From CAYYKD01 sp964471825 (GTDB lineage Bacteria > Spirochaetota > GWE2-31-10 > CAYYKD01), in the NCBI GenBank assembly GCA_964471825.1, contig CAYYKD010000033.1, positions 1 through 44,570 of the forward strand: a stretch of 44,570 bases of DNA, written 5' to 3'. Positions 19,561 to 27,752 of the stretch are shown piece by piece; the stretch's first letter is position 1; each line of letters begins with the position of its first letter. Under the pieces are notes generated by a model. It saw nothing but the letters and a program-made list of their open reading frames with translations, was not told where the DNA came from and searched no databases. The position numbers were made by a program, and so were the translations under genes.

Positions 19561-19580
19561 AGAGATGAATAGAGATGAAT
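19561..19580. repeat. Duplicated start-site 10-mer
   Basis: AGAGATGAAT occurs twice in tandem (19561-19570 and 19571-19580). Each copy contains an ATG; only the second (19575) is in frame with the long gene, while the first opens a peptide of about 25 codons. Confidence 0.8.
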
Positions 19581-21239
19581 ATAAAAGCAATTATAATTAT
19601 ACATTTAATTCTATTGGTATACCCTTGTTTTTCTATTGTTGAACATAATAATTTTAATGATGTTGGGCTTGTGAGAAAACTTGGTGTATATGATCTTCCA
19701 ATTGCAAATAGAACCGGTTCTACTTCTTTTTACTTTGGTGTAGGGACCGGTGATTATGTTGAGGTTGGTGGTAATCTTAATCTGCATTTTCAGCCTGATG
19801 AAATGTTTGGATTAATGATACATGGTGATTTTTATTATTCCTGGGTTAAGGACAGAAAACCGGGACCAGAGTTTTCAAAGATGGATTATCTAATGATTCA
19901 CTATGGGGAAGCATATGCGGGTTTTCAGAATAAATATACCACATTTAAGATCGGGTTTATGAAGAGCGTATCTTCTGATGCAATCTATCACCATCTGTTT
20001 CTTGATGATTACTCAGGTCCGCTATTTGCTGTACGGTGGGACTTATGGATGACGAGGTTTTTCGACCTCCAATTGATCTATAATATCGTAAGACCACACC
20101 AATCACATTGGAATACTCAAATACCATATGATAAAAATGACAAACTCAATGGTCTCTATGGTAAGTCGTTGTTTCTTAAAAAGATTAACTTTAGACCATT
20201 ACCATGGATTAGAATAGGTCTGATTGATGGTGTTTATTTTATGGGTGAGAATTTTAATATATGGTTTATAAATCCATTTTCATTATATCTAATAACAATG
20301 GCATTAGATCAGGTATATGCTAAGGAAACCGGTTCTCCATTAAATCTTGTAGCTTCAAATCTGAATTTTGGTGCTGATTTTAGTATTGGCTATAAAGGAC
20401 TTCGATTTTATGGAGAGGCAATGCTTGATGATTGGGATGCTTCTTTTGTATTTCTCCGTCAGGAATTTATGCCTGCAAGATCAGCGTTTTTGATTGGTGG
20501 AGAGTTAAGAGGGTATTTTTTTACAAACTTTTTTAAGACTAACAGAGTTCTTGATTTTATAATAAGCAACTTCTATTTTAATTTTGAGTATGCAGTTACA
20601 AGTAAATACCTCTATTCAAGTGATCATATCTATGGTTATGAATATGTAAGAGAGGAAATCATAGGTAAATATGACCCAAAAAACCCTTTTTCACAGGAAA
20701 AAATAGATTATTATCAGAGACGCGGAAATTTTCTTGGATATATGTATGGAAATAATGCTGATAGTATCGATATTGCTATAGGTTGGAGAAGTGATCTCAG
20801 AAGTACAAAAGAGTACATCGCCGATTATCAGAACGATATCTATTTTGCATCATATGAAAATAAGATAATGCCCAAAAAAGTTGTAAAATTTCAACTTCAC
20901 TATAGGAAATATAGGTTGGGTGACGAGAGAAATATCTTTGCTCCATATTATATGAATGAGCATTATTATTATGATGTAGATCCGGACCTTGACTCTGATC
21001 AAGATGGAAATAAATTAAATGATAAATCAAACCGTAAAACAGAGTTCTTAAAAATAGTAAAGACAGAGGGGCATGTATTTGACATAAATATATATGCAGA
21101 TTTATTTAGAATATCATCATTCTTTGTTGGGGTTGAGTCAAATTTTGCTTTTGAATGGATTATTGATGATCCATATACAAGGGCTGCTGCAACCGAGTTT
21201 ACATTTAAGTTTAATCTTGCACTTATAGTTACTTTCTAG
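19575..21239 (+). CDS. Outer-membrane beta-barrel protein (Wzi-like appearance)
   Basis: A predicted 554-residue outer-membrane protein. Residues 1-20 are a signal peptide. The rest is dominated by alternating aromatic strands with no hydrophobic helix, and the chain ends in LALIVTF, a typical C-terminal strand with terminal Phe recognised by the BAM machinery. Segments such as NFNIWFINPFSLYL resemble Wzi-type capsule-assembly barrels, but this is a pattern-level resemblance only. Near residue 475 the acidic stretch DVDPDLDSDQDGNKLND has the D-x-D-x-D-G spacing of calcium-binding loops and probably lies in a loop or turn. The start is the second of two tandem ATG-containing 10-mers, and a 13-bp tandem repeat lies just upstream. 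A lipoprotein gene follows after 9 bases, probably in the same transcript. Confidence 0.75.
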   Translation: MNIKAIIIIHLILLVYPCFSIVEHNNFNDVGLVRKLGVYDLPIANRTGSTSFYFGVGTGDYVEVGGNLNLHFQPDEMFGLMIHGDFYYSWVKDRKPGPEFSKMDYLMIHYGEAYAGFQNKYTTFKIGFMKSVSSDAIYHHLFLDDYSGPLFAVRWDLWMTRFFDLQLIYNIVRPHQSHWNTQIPYDKNDKLNGLYGKSLFLKKINFRPLPWIRIGLIDGVYFMGENFNIWFINPFSLYLITMALDQVYAKETGSPLNLVASNLNFGADFSIGYKGLRFYGEAMLDDWDASFVFLRQEFMPARSAFLIGGELRGYFFTNFFKTNRVLDFIISNFYFNFEYAVTSKYLYSSDHIYGYEYVREEIIGKYDPKNPFSQEKIDYYQRRGNFLGYMYGNNADSIDIAIGWRSDLRSTKEYIADYQNDIYFASYENKIMPKKVVKFQLHYRKYRLGDERNIFAPYYMNEHYYYDVDPDLDSDQDGNKLNDKSNRKTEFLKIVKTEGHVFDINIYADLFRISSFFVGVESNFAFEWIIDDPYTRAAATEFTFKFNLALIVTF

Positions 21240-21248
21240 GGGTTGATA

Positions 21249-21665
21249 ATGAAGAAAAGATCGTTAATTATATCTATTTTTTTTATATTTGTTGTCATGT
21301 CAACGGTAATATTTACCCAATGTACAATTTCGTATAACTATGCAACTTTAAAAGTTATTAATAACACTGATCACACGATAATATTTAAAGGTTACTTCAT
21401 AGATAACTCAGGTGATCAGGATAGTCAGGGTATAGTTGTTAAACCTATTGTGTCTAATAAGTCATGGCTTGTAAAGGGTGATACTGATACGATTAGTTTT
21501 ACATGGTTAAAAGATGTTAATAAAGGTTATTTTTCTGCTTCATGGGGAGTCTATGACAGCACCCCTAGTGTTTATGACTTCATGATTGAAAAGTTTTTGC
21601 CAATTTTAGATGGTCAAGATATTATCATTTCTATAGATAATACAAGTGATTATTCATTCCTATAA
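21249..21665 (+). CDS. Small lipoprotein
   Basis: The ATG at 21249 follows TAGGGG and starts a lipoprotein signal peptide ending in IFTQC; Cys at about residue 24 would be lipidated. The mature part (about 115 residues) has alternating strands (YATLKVINNTDHTIIFKGYF) resembling a small beta-sandwich of the type found in DUF-like bacterial surface lipoproteins. I do not recognise a family. It is 9 bases after the outer-membrane protein gene, so the pair is probably co-expressed and may work together at the outer membrane. Confidence 0.75.
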   Translation: MKKRSLIISIFFIFVVMSTVIFTQCTISYNYATLKVINNTDHTIIFKGYFIDNSGDQDSQGIVVKPIVSNKSWLVKGDTDTISFTWLKDVNKGYFSASWGVYDSTPSVYDFMIEKFLPILDGQDIIISIDNTSDYSFL

Positions 21666-21772
21666 AGCCCGGTAAATTATTTTTTTTGTATAATTCATAA
21701 AAACTTAAAAAGAAGGTGTCAGTTTGTCGATACTATTTTTGTTTGTACAATAATAATTTTCCCGGGGAAATC

Positions 21773-22306
21773 ATGAATTTAGCTTACCTAGATGTCATTT
21801 TAAAAAAAATAACTATGAAATATTCAGATCAGTTTTATAAGGTCTTTAATGATAAGGAGCTTTCAAGGTTGATCTCTATTCCTTATCCATTAACAAAAAT
21901 ATGGGTTAAGGATTATATAGAGCGGGCGATGCAGATGGCTGATAAAAATGAGCGATTTACCTGGGCTGTCTTAAACAGAGATGATGTTTTTATTGGAATA
22001 TGTCTGCTAAAAAAGATCGACCATGTGAATAGAAGTGCTGAACTTGGTTACTCGATGGGAAGACGGTACTGGAGAAATGGATATACTGAGATGGCCGCAA
22101 GAGCGGTAATTACCTATGCAATCAAAGAATTAGAGTTAAATAGGATCGAGATTCGAGTGTTTTGTAATAACCGGGAGTCCTGTTCATTTGTTGAGAGCCT
22201 TGGAGGAAAGCTTGAAGGAGTTTTACGAGAGGCCACATATAATTCAGGAGAATTTATTGATATGAATCTTTACTCAATTCTAAAAAAAGACTATCAAAAA
22301 AAATAG
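21773..22306 (+). CDS. GNAT N-acetyltransferase, RimJ/RimL type
   Basis: A 177-residue GNAT enzyme that would transfer acetyl from acetyl-CoA to an amine. The ATG at 21773 is preferred over an upstream non-ATG frame opening because GGGGAAATC lies directly before it and the protein then begins at the family's first strand. Visible landmarks are the LGYSMGRRYWRNGYTEMAAR segment (the R-x-x-G-x-G/A acetyl-CoA loop in its RimL form, GRRYWRNGYTEMA), NRIEIRVFCNNRESCSFVES and GKLEGVLREATYNSGEF, all characteristic of the RimJ/RimL subgroup. Substrate (ribosomal protein N-terminus, antibiotic or other amine) cannot be told. Confidence 0.87.
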   Translation: MNLAYLDVILKKITMKYSDQFYKVFNDKELSRLISIPYPLTKIWVKDYIERAMQMADKNERFTWAVLNRDDVFIGICLLKKIDHVNRSAELGYSMGRRYWRNGYTEMAARAVITYAIKELELNRIEIRVFCNNRESCSFVESLGGKLEGVLREATYNSGEFIDMNLYSILKKDYQKK

Positions 22307-22363
22307 CTATTTAAATAATCCAAATTGATTGTTTTAATAATTTTATGTGAGGTGTTGTAAAAT

Positions 22364-22738
22364 ATGGTGAAAAATATCTTCGATGTTCAGACTGGCAAGT
22401 TTAGTAAGGATGAGGATTTACACACAATCAAAAAGGCGAGAATCGATGCAAAGCCTGTTATGCCAAGACTTGAGATTGCCGGTAAGTCAAAACAACTCTC
22501 TAATAAAATAATAAGTATCGGTAGAGATAAATCAAATCATATAATAATGACCGATCCTCTGGTGTCGCGGTTTCATTGTGTTATATCTTTTGAGGATGAA
22601 TCAGCCTATATCAAGGACACAGGAAGTTCAAATGGAACCTTCGTAAATGAACGGAAAATAAACGAGGGGATTAAGGTTACTCTAAACGATAAAGATAAGA
22701 TTAAACTAGGTAAGACGGTTTTGATTTTTCGTAGATAG
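22364..22738 (+). CDS. FHA-domain protein
   Basis: A 124-residue protein, most of it one forkhead-associated domain that binds phosphothreonine peptides. The conserved signature is complete: IGRDKSN (the Gly-Arg that contacts phosphate), VSRFHCVIS (Ser-Arg-x-His) and DTGSSNGTFVNERKI (Asn-Gly). The first 35 residues have several Thr and Lys residues and could be a tail that is itself phosphorylated, as in some FHA switch proteins. No Ser/Thr kinase gene lies nearby. It converges on umuC with only 5 bases between the two stop codons. Confidence 0.9.
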   Translation: MVKNIFDVQTGKFSKDEDLHTIKKARIDAKPVMPRLEIAGKSKQLSNKIISIGRDKSNHIIMTDPLVSRFHCVISFEDESAYIKDTGSSNGTFVNERKINEGIKVTLNDKDKIKLGKTVLIFRR

Positions 22739-22743
22739 ACCTT

Positions 22744-24015
22744 TTACTTTACAATAGGAAGTTCATTCCAGTCTGTTGTGTAGGACGGCGATCTTGACTC
22801 TCTTTTCATTTGCCAAATTCCATGATGGTTTATAGAGCCGCTATAGAGACCGAATTTTCCAAATTTACTATTTATAGAATCTAATGATAATAGAAGATTC
22901 TCCTTCTTTATCTCTGCCTTGTTGTCTGTAAACAAGTCAAACTGCCGTTCTTTTGAAGCTGTAATCTTTGAAAAAATAACTCCGGCTTTTTTATAGCTGT
23001 AGCCTTTTTTGTATATAGCACGAAGTGCCTCAATTGACTTCTCTATGAGTGTCGGCGTGTAGTTAGTTGCCGGATCTATAATTTCAAGTTTTGAGTTTGA
23101 ATACTGCAATTCGTTTTCTTTAAATCTGTTAGTGGTTATAAATACTATAATGCTTGAACAGTCAGAGTTTTGACTGCGAAGCTTTTTTGCACCAGTCGAT
23201 GCGTGATATGCCACAGCCTCGGAGAGAGACTTGAAGTTAGTTATCGGTGTGCCGAATGACCTGCTTGAAACAATGCTCTTTTTGTCCGGTGTCTTTAAAT
23301 CCATATCAAAACAGGCTCGTCCCTTTAATTCCATCTGTGTGTAGAGTCCCCTTGTGGTTAATTTGTCTTTAATCCACCGGCTGTCTTTTTCGATAAACTG
23401 TTTTATATTGTAAATATTATTTGCTTCCAGGAGCTTAGAGGATTGATGTCCGATTCCCCATATATCAGATACGCGATATTGTTCGAATATTTTATCAATC
23501 TTAGGGTGTGCCGTTATGTCAAAAACCCCATTGTAGCATTTATAGTCTTTGCCGATTTTATTGGCTAGTTTTGCAAGAGTCTTTGTTTCGCCGACACCGA
23601 CTGAGACCGGGATGCCAACATTTTTAAAGATTGTATCTCTGATAAATCCCGGGTATCCTATTTGATCTTTGTCGCATAGACCGGTTAGATCGATAAACGC
23701 CTCATCAATAGAGTATATTTCAACTGATGGTGCGATGTTCTTGAGTGTTTGGCCTATCCTGTTAGAAATATCACCGTATAGCTCGTAGTTAGATGAAAGA
23801 ACAACTACGCCATGTTTTTTCACCTCTTCAGAATGTTTAAATATCGGTGCACCTCTTATAAGACCGATCTTTTTGGCCTCCTTAGAGAGGGCTACAATAC
23901 AGCCGTCATTGTTTGATAGCACAACGACCGGCTTGCCGTTTAGTGACGGATTAAAAAGTCTCTCGCATGAAACATAGAATGTATTGCAGTCAACCAGACC
24001 AAATGATTTAATCAT
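22744..24015 (-). CDS. umuC: DNA polymerase V catalytic subunit UmuC
   Basis: A Y-family translesion polymerase of 423 residues, the UmuC size. Palm motifs are present: FGLVDCNTFYVSCERL with metal-binding Asp9 and YSIDEAFIDL with the catalytic Asp104-Glu105. The NNDGCIVALSKEAK and GAPIFK segments are UmuC rather than DinB type. The C-terminal little-finger region ends in a UmuC-like QMKRESRSPSYTTDW stretch. No umuD is adjacent on either side, so the subunit that normally activates UmuC must be elsewhere or missing. A 7-bp inverted repeat 17 bases upstream is a candidate LexA-type operator. Confidence 0.93.
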   Translation of the reverse strand: MIKSFGLVDCNTFYVSCERLFNPSLNGKPVVVLSNNDGCIVALSKEAKKIGLIRGAPIFKHSEEVKKHGVVVLSSNYELYGDISNRIGQTLKNIAPSVEIYSIDEAFIDLTGLCDKDQIGYPGFIRDTIFKNVGIPVSVGVGETKTLAKLANKIGKDYKCYNGVFDITAHPKIDKIFEQYRVSDIWGIGHQSSKLLEANNIYNIKQFIEKDSRWIKDKLTTRGLYTQMELKGRACFDMDLKTPDKKSIVSSRSFGTPITNFKSLSEAVAYHASTGAKKLRSQNSDCSSIIVFITTNRFKENELQYSNSKLEIIDPATNYTPTLIEKSIEALRAIYKKGYSYKKAGVIFSKITASKERQFDLFTDNKAEIKKENLLLSLDSINSKFGKFGLYSGSINHHGIWQMKRESRSPSYTTDWNELPIVK

Positions 24016-24031
24016 AGTGTATTATAACTAA

Positions 24032-24053
24032 ACTATTGTTTATATGCAATAGT
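24032..24053. promoter_or_regulatory. Inverted repeat upstream of umuC, candidate SOS operator
   Basis: ACTATTG (24032-24038) and CAATAGT (24047-24053) form a perfect 7-bp dyad with an 8-base spacer, 16 bases before the umuC start codon, where a repressor would block transcription. The dyad does not match E. coli or Bacillus LexA boxes that I know, so the link to LexA is positional inference. Confidence 0.4.
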
Positions 24054-24123
24054 CTGGCGAGAAAATTTCAGATCAGGTTTGTAGGTAATTTAAAGATTCA
24101 TAAAAGTGTCATAAAAACTAATA

Positions 24124-24153
24124 TTGAATATGTAGGGTGGGTATTTATACTAT
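24124..24153 (+). promoter_or_regulatory. Candidate promoter for the diguanylate cyclase gene
   Basis: TTGAAT (24124-24129) and TACTAT (24148-24153) with 18-base spacing, or TATACT at 24146-24151 with 16. About 185 bases upstream of the ATG. Confidence 0.35.
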
Positions 24154-24336
24154 AAAGAGGTGTCTTTTGTTTAATTGTATATGAAAAAAAACTAATTTTT
24201 ATTATTTTTAGACAATAATAGACTGTTAAAATGAATTTGTATATTTAATAATATTTATATTTCTTTGAAAATTAGAATTATTAATGTATTATATAGATAA
24301 ATCTAAGGTGTGTCGTTGTTAGCGGGGTAATATATA

Positions 24337-25323
24337 ATGGAAGAAACAGATTTTTTATTTGTTGATGAGGATAGAGAGGCCGTTGAATCTATTTCTAAGG
24401 ATAAGTGGGAAGTCTTGATTGTAGATGATGAGGTTGATATTCACAGAGTAACAAAGATGGCACTGGGTGGTGTGAATTTTCAGAATAAGGGGATTAATTT
24501 TTTAAGTGCATATTCAGGAACTGAGGCAAGAAAGATTCTATTGGAGAATAGATCTATTGCGGTGATTTTTCTGGATGTTGTAATGGAGGAGAGTGACACC
24601 GGCTTAAAGCTTGTCAAATACATCAGAGAGGATATTGAAAATAAGAATGTAAGAATAATACTTAGAACCGGTCAGCCGGGGAACGCCCCTCAGAATGATG
24701 TGGTTTTGAACTATGATATTAATGATTATAAAACTAAGACCGAGTTAACATCTGAGCGACTCTTTGCAACTATGATAACCTCACTTAGGTCATATAAAGA
24801 TATAACTACAATAGAGAAATTGTACAAAATGTGCATTACAGATGGTCTGACAGGACTTATAACTCACAGCTATTTTGAGTTTTTATTAGATAAGGAGATC
24901 GAACGGGCCAAGAGGTATAAAAATCCATTCTCCATAGTAATGTTTGATGTGGATCATTTTAAGTCATTCAATGATACCTATGGCCACCCGGTTGGTGATC
25001 GAGTGTTGCAAGCCATTTCAAAGACCGTAAAGGATCTTCTAAGAAAGGTTGATGTGGTCGCAAGATACGGCGGTGAGGAGTTTAGTATTATTTTACCGGA
25101 GACAGATATAAGTGGTGCTATGGTAATATCTGAAAAACTCAGAAAAGCTGTTGAAATGCTTGAGTTCATTCATGAAGGACACCCATTGAAGATCACGATA
25201 AGCATGGGAGTTGCAGGGTTTACCGATGATAGCATGCTCGTATCGGATATCATAAAAAAAGCTGATGATGCGATGTATAACTCTAAAACTTTCGGTAGAA
25301 ATAGGGTTTCATTAGCAGACTAG
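24337..25323 (+). CDS. Response regulator with GGDEF diguanylate cyclase output
   Basis: This protein makes cyclic di-GMP in response to phosphorylation. A receiver domain (about 25-150) has the acidic pair in LIVDDEVD, the phospho-acceptor Asp80 (VIFLDVVMEES) and the KTELTSE region with the conserved Lys. A short helical linker leads to a GGDEF domain (about 165-325) with MFDVDHFKSFNDTYGHPVGD and an intact active-site GGEEF (residues 245-249). An I-site R-x-x-D (Arg236-Asp239) lies exactly five residues before GGEEF, so product inhibition is expected. The ATG at 24337 has a weak ribosome site (GCGGGGTAAT). No sensor kinase is adjacent. Confidence 0.93.
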   Translation: MEETDFLFVDEDREAVESISKDKWEVLIVDDEVDIHRVTKMALGGVNFQNKGINFLSAYSGTEARKILLENRSIAVIFLDVVMEESDTGLKLVKYIREDIENKNVRIILRTGQPGNAPQNDVVLNYDINDYKTKTELTSERLFATMITSLRSYKDITTIEKLYKMCITDGLTGLITHSYFEFLLDKEIERAKRYKNPFSIVMFDVDHFKSFNDTYGHPVGDRVLQAISKTVKDLLRKVDVVARYGGEEFSIILPETDISGAMVISEKLRKAVEMLEFIHEGHPLKITISMGVAGFTDDSMLVSDIIKKADDAMYNSKTFGRNRVSLAD

Positions 25324-25440
25324 TAGTTTTCTTATAGTAGAATCAATGGCATCATAAATTCTTTGTAAAATTAATAGTAAATTTTTTATATTTACTAAAA
25401 TTGGAAAAAAAGTTGAAGTTTTTTTTGTTTATCCTTTCTT

Positions 25441-25509
25441 GGGGACAACCTCAAGATGCCCGAAATATCATTAAATTTTAAAAAAAAATTGCATATACAG
25501 GTTGTCCCC
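25441..25509. repeat. 69-bp MITE-like inverted-repeat element
   Basis: GGGGACAACCT (25441-25451) and its exact reverse complement AGGTTGTCCCC (25499-25509) enclose 47 AT-rich bases. The arms extend imperfectly inward (shared ATGC). This is the form of a small non-autonomous element or of two abutting transposon ends. No target duplication is evident and no full-length partner is in the window. Confidence 0.55.
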
Positions 25510-25576
25510 CCCTATAGTTCTAAACTCAAATCTATAACCCTCAATAGATTTTAAGCTGACCAAGAGATAATCCTTT

Positions 25577-25661
25577 CCCATCAGGGATAAATAGATCTAC
25601 AGTCACCCGAGATTAGTAGGATAACGGAGTTTATTCGAAAGTTTTGGGTGATTTTTATTTT
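25577..25661 (+). ncRNA. Possible structured RNA or terminator-like fold
   Basis: A small hairpin TCCC-ATCA-GGGA (25577-25588) is followed by TCACCC (25603-25608) pairing with GGGTGA (25646-25651) and then a T-rich run. A further CCGC/GCGG pair lies just downstream (about 25667-25689). Local GC is higher than in the flanks. No known RNA family is recognised. Confidence 0.25.
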
Positions 25662-25740
25662 GTAGTCCGCAAATCGATCCGAAAGCGGGTTAAACTTATG
25701 AGACGCCAACAAATATGTTAGCCCCCAAATTCTTTTCTAT

Positions 25741-25781
25741 AATTTTTATCTATAAATTTTTATCTATAAATTTTTTCTATA
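25741..25781. repeat. 14-bp tandem repeat, three copies
   Basis: AATTTTTATCTATA occurs twice perfectly (25741-25754, 25755-25768) and a third time with one base missing and one changed. It ends about 40 bases before the Rpn-family ATG. Confidence 0.8.
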
Positions 25782-25823
25782 TTGTTTCTTGATTTATAAC
25801 TAAATTTAAATTATAATTGCCTT

Positions 25824-26774
25824 ATGAAAAACGATAGATTCATAGACCCGACATCGGATATTTTTGTTATATATTTACTATCAAGTCCGGATAATAATGA
25901 TATTTTATTGGATTTTATAAACGCCGTCCTAGAAGACGCAGAGTTTGATAAAATTGTGAGTGTTGTTGTTGAAAATCCGTTTAATATCAAAAAATTTGCC
26001 AAAGATAAGCTTTCAATTGTTGATGTAAAAGCTAAGGACGAAAAAGACAGGCTTTATGACATTGAAATACAGGTTGTTGGGAACGAGATTTTTATAAATC
26101 GTTCACTTTACTATTGGGCAAAAAATTATTCTGCTCAAATTGTTGAAGGTGATCTTTACAGCAAACTCAAGCCGGTTATCTGCATAAATCTTTTGAAATT
26201 TGAGTTGTTTAAGGACATTGAAAAACTTCATAACTGTTTTATGCTTTTTGAAAAAGAAGATAAAAGGTATCCTTTGACAGATCAATTGCAATTGCATTTT
26301 ATCGAATTATCTAAGTTTAATGATAATTTTAAAAATAAAAATGAATTTTACAGATGGTTAGAGTATTTTACCAACGAGGGGAAAATAAAGGAGTCGGATA
26401 TGGAAACTTTATTAGAAAACAGAGTGTTTAAAAAAGCCCATAAAGAGTATAAAAAATTTACTGAAAATGATGAACTTCGAGAATTATATGAATCGAGACA
26501 AAAATTTCAAATGGATCAGGCAACTCTTATGTATGGAGCTGAGCAGAAGGGATTTAAATTAGGAATTGAGAAGGGAATTGAAAAAGGAATTGAGAAGGGC
26601 GAACTTGCCAGAAGACAGAGTACTTTAATTCGACAGATAAGTAAAAAATTTGGAATAAGCTCTGAGGAAGAAAAAAGTGTTCAATCTTGCAATGATTCTT
26701 TTAAACTTGATCAAGCGTTAGATGAATTTGTTTTTGCAACAGATAAAAAAAGCATTTTTGATAAACTCAAATAA
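25824..26774 (+). CDS. Rpn-family PD-(D/E)XK nuclease / putative transposase
   Basis: A 316-residue member of the Rpn (recombination-promoting nuclease, PF12784-like) family. It opens with the standard FIDPTSDIFVIYLLSS-type segment. The PD-(D/E)XK core is intact: LSIVDVKAKD with Asp67 and YDIEIQV with Glu81-x-Gln83, followed by NRSLYYWAKNYSAQIVEGDLY, the usual family block. Known Rpn proteins cut DNA and increase recombination; recent work ties some to phage defence. The C-terminal helical region contains the in-frame repeat GIEKGIEKGIEKG (12-bp DNA unit, about 26561-26600), common in this family and prone to slippage. The stop lies two bases before the left end of a decayed IS. Whether it is mobile here cannot be shown. 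Confidence 0.88.
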   Translation: MKNDRFIDPTSDIFVIYLLSSPDNNDILLDFINAVLEDAEFDKIVSVVVENPFNIKKFAKDKLSIVDVKAKDEKDRLYDIEIQVVGNEIFINRSLYYWAKNYSAQIVEGDLYSKLKPVICINLLKFELFKDIEKLHNCFMLFEKEDKRYPLTDQLQLHFIELSKFNDNFKNKNEFYRWLEYFTNEGKIKESDMETLLENRVFKKAHKEYKKFTENDELRELYESRQKFQMDQATLMYGAEQKGFKLGIEKGIEKGIEKGELARRQSTLIRQISKKFGISSEEEKSVQSCNDSFKLDQALDEFVFATDKKSIFDKLK

Positions 26775-26775
26775 A

Positions 26776-27745
26776 TGAGGCTCTTGCAAAAATAAAAAAC
26801 AAACTTTAAAAAAGCAACTCTGTCAAATAAATTATCATATTTAAAGGTTCCTTTCAGTAAAATGTTTAATATTTTGAATAAAGCCATCAAATTAGTAACT
26901 TTTCAAGCTTATGGATAGACTTATCCTATTGAATTGTTAAAATCTCTCATCTTACAATTAATATTGCAGAATTTTCATTTCTGTTATGCAATAAATCCCA
27001 AATAACAGCATTTGATTTTTTTTTATGACCATCAATAATCGGGACTCTGTTTTGAGTACTGATAAATGAATGAATTGGTTTTGCATCATAGGCTACATCC
27101 ATAAGAGAATAAAGAAATGTGCATTTCTTTAGAGATTAATTTTTCCATTGTAATAGCAAGCTGGCTATCATGTACATTAGCTCCTGTTAGAACAAAGGTC
27201 AGAGGAATCCCGAAGTCGTTAACATCTAAATGCAGTTTATAACCTTTCCATGCATTAATTTTGCCTTGACTATTTTTCTTAATACCCAATGCTTCATCAT
27301 TATTTAAATCGGAATTGTATCATTATTATCATAACCGTATATTCTTTTCAAATTCCTGTCTGTCTTTAATCTGTCGATTAACTTACTGACTGTTGAGATC
27401 CTAAAAATAGACTATGCTAGAAAGCAACTAATTATTTTTAAACGGTTTTTTATAGGACGAACGCGTCTGCCGTTCATTGTATTATAAACTAAGTCATTAT
27501 TTTCAATAACTTTTAAACAATTACTAAGTAAAAGATGTTCCTTGGTAAGAGGTATGTAAAATTATTTAAGATAATCTTCATAAAACTCAAAAACTTCTTG
27601 TTTTTTTTCCAATAAATCTGCTCTACTCTTCATAGATAATTGCCTTTTTTTGTTATTATTTTTGTTTTTAGCGAAATAACTATAACAAAATTTAAGGCAT
27701 TTATCTATTTTATTCAAGCAAAAAACTATTTTTGCAAGAGGCTCA
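26776..27745 (-). mobile_element. Decayed DDE-type insertion sequence (about 970 bp)
   Basis: The ends are 18-bp inverted repeats, TGAGGCTCTTGCAAAAAT (26776-26793) and its complement at 27728-27745, with a single mismatch. Between them, on the minus strand, are broken pieces of a DDE transposase. No clear target-site duplication flanks it. The left end is two bases after the Rpn-family stop and the right end falls within or just at the end of a glycosyltransferase gene. Confidence 0.85.
26947..27633 (-). pseudogene. DDE transposase, multiply disrupted
   Basis: The start at 27633 reads MKSRADLLEKKQEVFEFYED and then meets a stop; further stops and a deletion follow near SKLIDRLKTDRNLKRIYGYD. 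The conserved middle reads INAWKGYKLHLDVNDFGIPL then LTGANVHDSQLAI, containing the first catalytic-domain block of IS4/IS5-type DDE_Tnp_1 transposases. A frameshift near 27100 separates this from SLMDVAYDAKPIHSF, the second Asp block, which runs to a TGA at 26947-26949. At least two stops, one deletion and one frameshift make it non-functional. Confidence 0.85.
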
Positions 27746-27752
27746 CTATTCT

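Larger units (their letters stand above)
19171..19574. other. 404-base divergent spacer
   Basis: This region separates the divergent efflux operon and the outer-membrane protein gene. It holds a minus-strand promoter candidate, a six-copy 13-bp tandem repeat and a duplicated start-site 10-mer (each listed separately). I see no gene. Confidence 0.7.
24016..24336. other. 321-base divergent spacer
   Basis: Between umuC (leftward) and the diguanylate cyclase (rightward). It holds an inverted repeat next to umuC and one promoter candidate for the cyclase. Nothing else is evident. Confidence 0.6.
25324..25823. other. 500-base spacer with mobile-element-like signals
   Basis: No gene. It contains a 69-bp MITE-like inverted repeat, a stretch with several hairpins and higher GC than its surroundings, and a 14-bp tandem repeat, each listed separately. 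Confidence 0.7.
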
